Origin: a virus
Virus record (IMG/VR): IMGVR_UViG_3300042988_000146
Coordinates: 1 to 27,939 of that record
Length of the DNA: 27,939 bases
Strand: one strand, 5' to 3'
The notes beneath the pieces were generated by a model. It ran no database searches and had not been told where the DNA came from. It saw nothing but the letters and a program-made list of their open reading frames with translations. The translations under genes were made by a program, and so were the position numbers. This document shows, piece after piece, positions 23,301 through 27,939 of this stretch. Every line of letters begins with the position of its first letter. Position 1 is the first letter of the stretch.

Positions 23301-24193
23301 AATCAAGTGGTGTGTTAAAGAACTTGTATGATGTTTACAGTAATAAATTAGGCACTGGCAATCAATACACTACTCTAGTTGTTGGCGGTAATGGCACTAT
23401 CTTGAAATCAGTTCGCGCTCATACTTACGGCTCTCAAACTAACCCTACATACAACGGTTACCCTATGGGTTCATGGTCTAGTGCGACAACTACCGATTTA
23501 GATGGTAACCCACTAGCTAATCACCTATATGCTGTTGGTGGTGATAACGGCACTAATGGTAATAGTGATGTATGGATTGCTGTTGGCGAGAAAGGCACAT
23601 TGCTGAGAAGTGCTGACAACGGTGATAGCTGGACTATGCTTGAAGTTACCGGCACTGATGGTAATACTATTACATCCGCTCTACGTGGTGTTAAATATGG
23701 AAATGGCAAGTGGGTAGCAGTTGGCGACAGCGGCACAATCATTACAAGCAGTGATGCTGGCTTAACATGGTCACAAGTTAACGTTGATTATTTGACTACT
23801 AACAATTACTATGACCGTAATTTCTATTCAGTTGACTGGGTTGGTGTAAGTAGTTGCTTTGTTATTGGTGGCGATAACATCATTCTTCGCAGCAGTGATT
23901 CTACTATTGATTTCACAATGAAATACAGCGGTAACCCAGCAGAAACTTACACGATGAAACGCCTATGGTATCGTGGCAGTTTAGCTAACTTGTCTACTGT
24001 AGGAACACCAGCATCAGTAGAAGGACAATTACTTAACGGACAAACAGTCGCATCAACAATCATTGATACTGACTACAAGAAAGGTGATGAGTTGAGTTAT
24101 TATCTAGTAATTGGTAATATTAAATCATCTACTAGTCCGTATGTAATCAAGTGCGGCGGCGCAGTCATCACCGCAACTGAGTACAAGAAATAA
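20312..24193 (+). CDS. TipJ-like tail tip protein with Asp-box propeller
   Basis: 1293 residues, the largest gene. The N-terminus has an amphipathic/hydrophobic segment (about 20-55) and KLPMVYGKAFISPTIID, as in TipJ/gpJ-type tail tip attachment proteins. Hub-like domains follow to about 600, then a fibronectin-III-like domain at about 625-735 (ending WYWRVRAIGATRKSEFSDS). The C-terminal half has Asp-box/BNR motifs S-x-D-x-G-x-(T/S)-W at about 851 (STDGGMTW), 1100 (SADNGDSW) and 1146 (SSDAGLTW), interleaved with AVGDNG, VGGNGT, AVGEKG and AVGDSG turns, suggesting a beta-propeller. It should close the tail tip and bind the receptor, possibly a glycan; glycan binding or cleavage is inference. 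Confidence 0.82.
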   Translation: MGWFSSLVSSVVGTVKAIVKNPVTAIAAVGLAIYAPALGARMLGSMVVSNLLAPKPKDPSGGGSGGSDGSSTAQQGNPQNLSPNPANKLPMVYGKAFISPTIIDAKISSDNQTMWYVLALCEAPDAGESVISFGDIYYGEKKVTYTSGTGRVTALTSNPGTSSEQVDTKIADNMWMYFFNGSGIPINGTTDTAYTVLGDSNIAAGARWVSGSQTMSNTIFMVVKLVYSSEDAVTGLENLVVEINNNQNGITDGYKPGSAMMDYLLNGRYGANLSYDQINASSFTDLDTYADEVITYTPVGGGGANQPRYRLNGVVDTSQSIMTNLMSMADSCDSYIQFNEATGKWSVVANKSFLQAPNAVANNTLLFGLDNSNIIGGINISPLDLNSTPNAVESSFYNAKMRGKQDYAYAETPDRLKNFYEPPNKLQIRYQFVNDSVRAQYLSNRKLEQCRADYIVDLTTDYSAIGVNAGDVVNLTYEPHGGSIPSIITGITGDGSKVTVTYNSTLVNPYTVGQSITIEGSNISSHNGAHIITDIGLGSFKYSGSEIAVPTLTNAKVYSGLSWTGKPFRVVQIQEQRDDSGVLMCKLQLSEYSEQVYDNWTIEDYAVPDNNYMIDPGILGKPAVPTIDPLFIKPADNVPTFQVKATTPATGVTMAMEFWYGPTDAVTDNNFKLWDTQYNSSKPQYGVSQEEVITVSGLETGTWYWRVRAIGATRKSEFSDSVLISWAPSGSFTGDTGAKTEPPDMVVVPLLTGQAWPDNTRGIMPSGGVYVSPVANPGSIRISFSASVYADDAALTGNNRISIYNCIEVWKSVSSKVWDKKIFSIKHNYSSSATAATDRIHAIGLNTDLVSTDGGMTWSQHATPTSKTIADGISLSYTYGAGEGHATYAVGPWQLRDGVTVTPGTSDPNFFAGAGNRNYTGSVVMPITYNTNLVGDTSGRVIGSFNGIAIAGGATSTSVGYKKTAIAVGDNGLIYFYYNGSDSVPVQIPSSTYWKLESSGVLKNLYDVYSNKLGTGNQYTTLVVGGNGTILKSVRAHTYGSQTNPTYNGYPMGSWSSATTTDLDGNPLANHLYAVGGDNGTNGNSDVWIAVGEKGTLLRSADNGDSWTMLEVTGTDGNTITSALRGVKYGNGKWVAVGDSGTIITSSDAGLTWSQVNVDYLTTNNYYDRNFYSVDWVGVSSCFVIGGDNIILRSSDSTIDFTMKYSGNPAETYTMKRLWYRGSLANLSTVGTPASVEGQLLNGQTVASTIIDTDYKKGDELSYYLVIGNIKSSTSPYVIKCGGAVITATEYKK

Positions 24194-24194
24194 A

Positions 24195-24212
24195 GATAAA
24201 TATTTACTATAA
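24195..24212 (+). promoter_or_regulatory. GATAAATA octamer before fibre genes
   Basis: GATAAATA (24195-24202) is followed by AAGGA (24211-24215) and the ATG at 24221, the same arrangement and spacing as before the portal gene. Confidence 0.4.
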
Positions 24213-24220
24213 GGAACAAT

Positions 24221-24700
24221 ATGTCGTTAAAATTAAGCGATTTCGGTAAGTGGTTACAGGGTGGAGACAAGATTGATTTCTTAGAAACCCGCATCGGTGA
24301 GCAATATGTAATCCCATTTACAATCAAAGACAACTCAACTCCACCAGTTGCTATTAACCTAACCGGTTGGACATTCGATGTTACATCCGAGATTATGAGC
24401 GCTAACTTTACCTATGATGGTAGTGGAGAATTAAGCTCAGTTAGTGATTTCACTAAACAAGTATCGGCTAGAACAGTCGCTGGTTTAGAAGTAGTTAACA
24501 TCGTAGAGAGTGGCGGCACTGGTATTCTTAAAGTGCCAGCCGGGGCTACACCAACACCATCTACCCTAGTTACTCCTGATGCTAACAATACCCTTATTAA
24601 TGTTATCACAATCACAGCAACATATCCATCGTCAGTAACAGGTTTCGACAACGTTCGTAAACTAATGATGGGTCTAATCATTCGCTACGGCAATAAGTAA
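24221..24700 (+). CDS. Fibre-associated protein, probable Ig-like fold
   Basis: 159 residues, beta-rich. An N-terminal DFLETRIGEQYVIPFTIKD followed by INLTGWTFDVTSE resembles the start of phage baseplate/fibre attachment domains (BppU-like: G-x-x-x-x-I-x-F-x-I-x-D ... L-T-G-W). It may link fibres to the tip. The start has AAGGA 5 nt upstream. Function inferred from position and this motif. Confidence 0.5.
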   Translation: MSLKLSDFGKWLQGGDKIDFLETRIGEQYVIPFTIKDNSTPPVAINLTGWTFDVTSEIMSANFTYDGSGELSSVSDFTKQVSARTVAGLEVVNIVESGGTGILKVPAGATPTPSTLVTPDANNTLINVITITATYPSSVTGFDNVRKLMMGLIIRYGNK

Positions 24701-24713
24701 AGGAACAAAATAA

Positions 24714-26216
24714 ATGAGCACATTCAATCTTGATATGACCACAGATCAAATCACCGCAGAGTTCTATATCGAGGGAACTACTGGCGGTGCTGCTGTTGGT
24801 AACATCGCTGTTCTTAACTTAGATGGTAACGTAGGCAATGTCTTGCGTGGTGATGGCACTTGGGGAACTGGTGGCAGTGGCGGCGGCACAGCTAACGTAG
24901 CTGGTAGCAATGGTCAATTACAATACAATAACAGTGGCAATTTAGGTGCTGTTACTGGTGTAACAACTGATGGCGCTAATTTAACATTCGGTACGGTTGC
25001 TGCTATTAAAGTAGGTGGTGGTAGTAATGGTCAAGTGCTCCAAAGTGATGGTAGTGGTAACCTACACTTTGCTACTATTCCTGGTTATGTAAATATCCCA
25101 CGCTTTCAGCTAACTGCTCCTAACGTAACTGCTAACAACGTTTCATTTACTGATCCGTTATTTGCGTATTATAGTGGCGATGCTACTAAGATGTCTATCT
25201 TTACTATGGGCGTTCTTGATGATAAGGACGACTGGAAGTTAGTTGGTAATACTCTAACACGAACAGTATGGACACCCGCTGATTCACAATTTGATATCTT
25301 ACCGCAGACTATTGCTATTGCTAGTAACGAGTTAGCTGGTAACGTCACTCTACAAGAAGTTACTGCTGGTAATATTACGGCAACTTCATTCACTGGTGAT
25401 GGCGCTAATTTAACTGGACTACCTGGTGGTTCATTCATTAGTAATAACACAACTAGTATTCAAACATACAATCGCGGTAACGTAGAAGTTATCATTGATG
25501 ATGTTACCCTGATTACGGTTGATAGTGTGGGTATGGAAGTAAACGGTCCTATTATACCAGCTAGTAATATCGCGTATGACTTGGGTAATCCAGAGCGTAG
25601 ATGGCGTGATCTTTACTTGAGTAACAACTCTATTGTTCTTGGTGATACTACGTTGAGTGTTGGTGGTGCTAGTGGCACACTGGCAGTAGACGGCGTAGAA
25701 ATGTTGACTGCGCCTGATGGTGTGTTGACTGTTGATGTAGTTGAAGCTAATGCCGTTAGTGGCAATGGTTACGGTATGTTTGGTATTGTGGCTGCTAATG
25801 TGGTTGGTAATATCGCTGTGGCAACTTTTGCTGAGAGCAGTAATGTGGCGGCAGTTGCTAATCTTGTTGAGTATAGTAATATTGCTAACATCGGTAATAT
25901 CAGCTCGGTTGATCTTGATGGTAACGTTGCTAACGTGTTGTTGGGCGATGGTAGTTGGGGTGTGGCTGCTAGTGGCAATATTAGTGCGATCAATTTGAAT
26001 GGTAATTCGGCTACTTGGTTACGTGGTAATGGCACTTGGGCAAATATTAGTGTGCCTGCTGGTAATATTGGCGCTGTTAATTTATCTGGCAACGGCAGTC
26101 AAGTGCTAGCGGGTAACGGTGCTTGGGTAACACCAACATCTGGCGGCGGCAATTTAGACTTTGGCACATTTACTCAATCAGCTGGATTTACACTTGATAT
26201 GGGCACTATTGTTTAA
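24714..26216 (+). CDS. Tail fibre with repeated G-(D/N)-G-x-W turns
   Basis: 500 residues, low in charge, rich in Asn, Gly, Val and Ala. Repeated phage-fibre units end in VLRGDGTW (about residue 43), VLLGDGSW, WLRGNGTW and VLAGNGAW; the last three lie within about 90 residues near the C-terminus. The segment YDLGNPERRWRDLYLSNNS (about 285-303) is typical of fibre shafts. There is no visible S74 chaperone domain. It should form a trimeric fibre. The 3' half (about 25500-26050) is notably rich in G and T on the + strand relative to neighbours. It starts after AAAGGA. Confidence 0.75.
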   Translation: MSTFNLDMTTDQITAEFYIEGTTGGAAVGNIAVLNLDGNVGNVLRGDGTWGTGGSGGGTANVAGSNGQLQYNNSGNLGAVTGVTTDGANLTFGTVAAIKVGGGSNGQVLQSDGSGNLHFATIPGYVNIPRFQLTAPNVTANNVSFTDPLFAYYSGDATKMSIFTMGVLDDKDDWKLVGNTLTRTVWTPADSQFDILPQTIAIASNELAGNVTLQEVTAGNITATSFTGDGANLTGLPGGSFISNNTTSIQTYNRGNVEVIIDDVTLITVDSVGMEVNGPIIPASNIAYDLGNPERRWRDLYLSNNSIVLGDTTLSVGGASGTLAVDGVEMLTAPDGVLTVDVVEANAVSGNGYGMFGIVAANVVGNIAVATFAESSNVAAVANLVEYSNIANIGNISSVDLDGNVANVLLGDGSWGVAASGNISAINLNGNSATWLRGNGTWANISVPAGNIGAVNLSGNGSQVLAGNGAWVTPTSGGGNLDFGTFTQSAGFTLDMGTIV

Positions 26217-26227
26217 GGGTTAAATAT

Positions 26228-26368
26228 ATGGCACTTCAATTTAGACGAGGCACAGAAGCCGAAAGATTAACAGTAGTATTTGCTGAAGGCGAATTAATTT
26301 ATATCACTGATACAAAAAAGATTTATATTGGTGATGGCGTTACCGTTGGTGGTATCTTGGTAGAATAA
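26228..26368 (+). CDS. Stand-alone MTD_N-like mini fibre protein
   Basis: 46 residues: MALQFRRGTEAERLTVVFAE then GELIYITDTKKIYIGDG. This is the pattern of the major-tropism-determinant N-terminal domain (L-Q-x-R-R-G-T-x-x-x-R ... A-E-G-E-x-x-Y-x-T-D-T-x-x-x-x-I-G-D-G), which attaches fibres to the tail. Here it is a complete gene with its own stop codon. The first 42 residues of the next gene are clearly similar, so this is a local duplication or the remnant of a fibre whose distal part was lost. It has TTAAATATATG at its start and no clear ribosome binding site. Confidence 0.7.
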   Translation: MALQFRRGTEAERLTVVFAEGELIYITDTKKIYIGDGVTVGGILVE

Positions 26369-26377
26369 GGAAAATAA

Positions 26378-27939
26378 ATGAGTTTACAATTACGCAGAGG
26401 CTTAGAAGCCGACAGAACAACAATCGTGCCAGCAGCTGGTGAATTACTTTATGTAACTGATACTAAGAAACTATATGTTGGTGATGGCGCTACTAGTGGT
26501 GGCACTGCTGTTAGTGTTGGTGGTAGTGGTGGTGGCGGCCAGAACTATGCTCCATGGTCACGTAATACAGAATGGCTAACCTTACCAACCTTAACGGATA
26601 CCGACCAGAGATTTGCTGGCTTACACGCGGTAGAAGAAGATGGCAACTGGGTAGCACTAACAGCTACTACTAGTGTTGGACAATACCGCGTAGATTGGGG
26701 CGATGGTACCGTTGATTTAGTTGACAGCGGCGTTCAAGCGCAGCATATCTATGATTTCACTAATACTGCTCTGAATGGTAGTTTAACTACTAGTGGATAT
26801 AAACAAGCTATTGTTAGTGTTACTCCAGTTAGTGGTAACTTCTTGACATTTAGTTTAGGTGTAAGACATTCTGCTGGTCCGGCTACCTTATATAGTAGTG
26901 GCTGGTTAGATATTGCCTATGCGGGACAGAATACCACTTCGTTTACTACAGTTGGTCAAATTCAGGCGCGTAGATTAGAGCAATCAACTATCTTAAAGAA
27001 CGATGTTACTAACTGGACATCCTGCTATCAAAATTGTTACAAACTATCAAATATCGTTAGTCATTATACAGATAGTGGAACTAACTTCGACCAGATGTTC
27101 TACAACTGCTCGTCCCTACAAACTATTCCGTTATTAAATACTGGATTGGGAACTAACTTCACCCAGATGTTCTACAACTGCTCGTCCCTACAAACTATTC
27201 CGTTATTAAATACTGGATTGGGAACTATCTTCGCCCAGATGTTCTACGACTGCTCGTCCCTACAAACTATCCCCCTATTGAATACCGCAGCAGGAACTAA
27301 CTTCACCCAGATGTTCTCCTTCTGCTCGTCCCTACAAACTATTCCGTTATTAAATACTGGATTGGGAACTAACTTCGACCAGATGTTCTACAACTGCTCG
27401 TCCCTACAAACTATCCCCCTATTGAATACCGCAGCAGGAACTATCTTCGCCCAGATGTTCTACAACTGCTCGTCCCTACAAACTATCCCCCTATTGAATA
27501 CCGCAGCAGGAACTAACTTCGGCTCGATGTTCTCCTACTGCTCGTCCCTACAAACTATCCCCCTATTGAATACCGCAGCAGGAACTAACTTCACCCAGAT
27601 GTTCTACAACTGCTCGTCCCTACAAACTATTCCGTTATTAAATACTGGATTGGGAACTAACTTCACCCAGATGTTCTCCTTCTGCTCGTCCCTACAAACT
27701 ATTCCCCTATTGAATACCGCAGCAGGAACTATCTTCGCCCAGATGTTCTACAACTGCTCGTCCCTAAAGAAAATCTCTGCGCAATCGTTTAGATATTCAT
27801 TCGACGTGTCACCAGCATTATTAACATTAACGCAGTTAAACTCCGTCTATACTAACCTACCAGATATTGGTACCGCCGTAACATTCCAAGACACTGGTGA
27901 TACTATTACGCTGGCTAATCACGGTCTAGTAAACGGTAA
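26378..27939 (+). CDS. Tail fibre: MTD_N, PKD-like, DUF285/BspA leucine-rich repeats (partial)
   Basis: 520 residues are visible and the frame is still open at the window edge; the TAA in the last three bases is out of frame. Start set by AAGGA (26367-26371). Order: MTD_N-like attachment domain (1-42, LQLRRG, YVTDTKKLYVGDG); Gly linker (about 47-54); PKD-like domain with DWGDG at 106-110 and a later HIYDF; linker to about 208; one degenerate repeat (about 210-233); ten 24-residue repeats from residue 234 (unit: G-T-N-F-x-Q-M-F-Y-N-C-S-S-L-Q-T-I-P-L-L-N-T); then an end with TLANHGLVNG that looks like the start of another beta domain. The repeats match BspA/DUF285-type leucine-rich repeats. It is probably a receptor-binding fibre. 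Confidence 0.8.
   Translation, partial: MSLQLRRGLEADRTTIVPAAGELLYVTDTKKLYVGDGATSGGTAVSVGGSGGGGQNYAPWSRNTEWLTLPTLTDTDQRFAGLHAVEEDGNWVALTATTSVGQYRVDWGDGTVDLVDSGVQAQHIYDFTNTALNGSLTTSGYKQAIVSVTPVSGNFLTFSLGVRHSAGPATLYSSGWLDIAYAGQNTTSFTTVGQIQARRLEQSTILKNDVTNWTSCYQNCYKLSNIVSHYTDSGTNFDQMFYNCSSLQTIPLLNTGLGTNFTQMFYNCSSLQTIPLLNTGLGTIFAQMFYDCSSLQTIPLLNTAAGTNFTQMFSFCSSLQTIPLLNTGLGTNFDQMFYNCSSLQTIPLLNTAAGTIFAQMFYNCSSLQTIPLLNTAAGTNFGSMFSYCSSLQTIPLLNTAAGTNFTQMFYNCSSLQTIPLLNTGLGTNFTQMFSFCSSLQTIPLLNTAAGTIFAQMFYNCSSLKKISAQSFRYSFDVSPALLTLTQLNSVYTNLPDIGTAVTFQDTGDTITLANHGLVNG
27077..27796 (+). repeat. Ten tandem 72-bp repeats coding for leucine-rich units
   Basis: Units start every 72 bp at 27077, 27149, 27221, 27293, 27365, 27437, 27509, 27581, 27653 and 27725; the last diverges after CTGCTCGTCCCTA. 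All keep frame. The 3' half of a unit comes in two DNA versions, ATTCCGTTATTAAATACTGG (unit end GL) and ATCCCCCTATTGAATACCGC (unit end AA), with a hybrid in unit 9. Confidence 0.95.

Noticed and set aside
25741-25998. Hydrophobic + strand ORF inside the fibre gene
   Set aside because: It is a frame shadow of the repetitive Val/Asn/Gly fibre sequence, resembling a membrane protein only by composition.
27077-27796. Diversity-generating retroelement variable region
   Set aside because: An MTD_N-like domain is present, but no reverse transcriptase, template repeat or adenine-biased substitutions are seen; variation is modular.
27937-27939. TAA at the window end as stop codon of the last fibre
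   Set aside because: It is in a different frame; the fibre frame is still open.

Overview
The window is 27.9 kb of a tailed, dsDNA bacteriophage genome with siphovirus-type gene content (tape measure, tube, lambda-like G/GT chaperone, TipJ-like tip protein, no sheath or contractile baseplate). An Rz/Rz1-type spanin pair with an outer-membrane lipoprotein points to a Gram-negative host. All credible genes are on the + strand, packed with ATGA/TAATG overlaps. No integrase, repressor, tRNA, RNA polymerase or DNA polymerase is visible, so lifestyle and host genus cannot be stated.

Layout. 1-120: leader with three hairpins, two of which have complementary loops. 121-3087: replication pair, an archaeo-eukaryotic-type primase (AEP) and an SF3/D5-like helicase. 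3088-3786: the only long non-coding stretch, with a terminator, a dense array of ACGTGCTT/AAGCACGT repeats around an A-rich tract and a duplicated 36-bp block (candidate iteron origin), a cluster of hairpins, two more terminators and a sigma70-like promoter. 3787-6116: eight small genes, mostly unrecognised, including a NUMOD3-like protein and an HK97-gp10-like protein. 6113-7529: holin, a DUF4337-like membrane protein, and Rz with Rz1 embedded in another frame. 7516-9775: TerS candidate, an HNH homing-endonuclease-like gene, TerL with a TTG start. 9806-14114: portal, GH19 endolysin, scaffold candidate, major capsid. 14185-18956: connector with an EF-hand-like loop, tail terminator, tail tube, tail assembly chaperone with a textbook -1 slippery site (GGGAAAC), a second gp10-like protein, tape measure. 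18963-27939: distal tail, TipJ-like tip protein with Asp-box propeller, and fibre genes, the last running off the window.

The last fibre combines an MTD_N-like N-terminus, a PKD-like domain and ten near-identical 24-residue BspA/DUF285-type leucine-rich repeats whose DNA shows shuffled half-modules. Structured leaders and a recurrent ATAAATA octamer sit almost only in intergenic gaps and may be the phage's own regulatory signals.

The most interesting items are the primase-helicase-iteron replication module, the leader with complementary hairpin loops, the slippery site held in a hairpin loop, the HNH gene wedged between the terminase genes, the EF-hand-like connector, and the shuffled LRR fibre. 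All family names come from reading motifs by eye; no database search was run.
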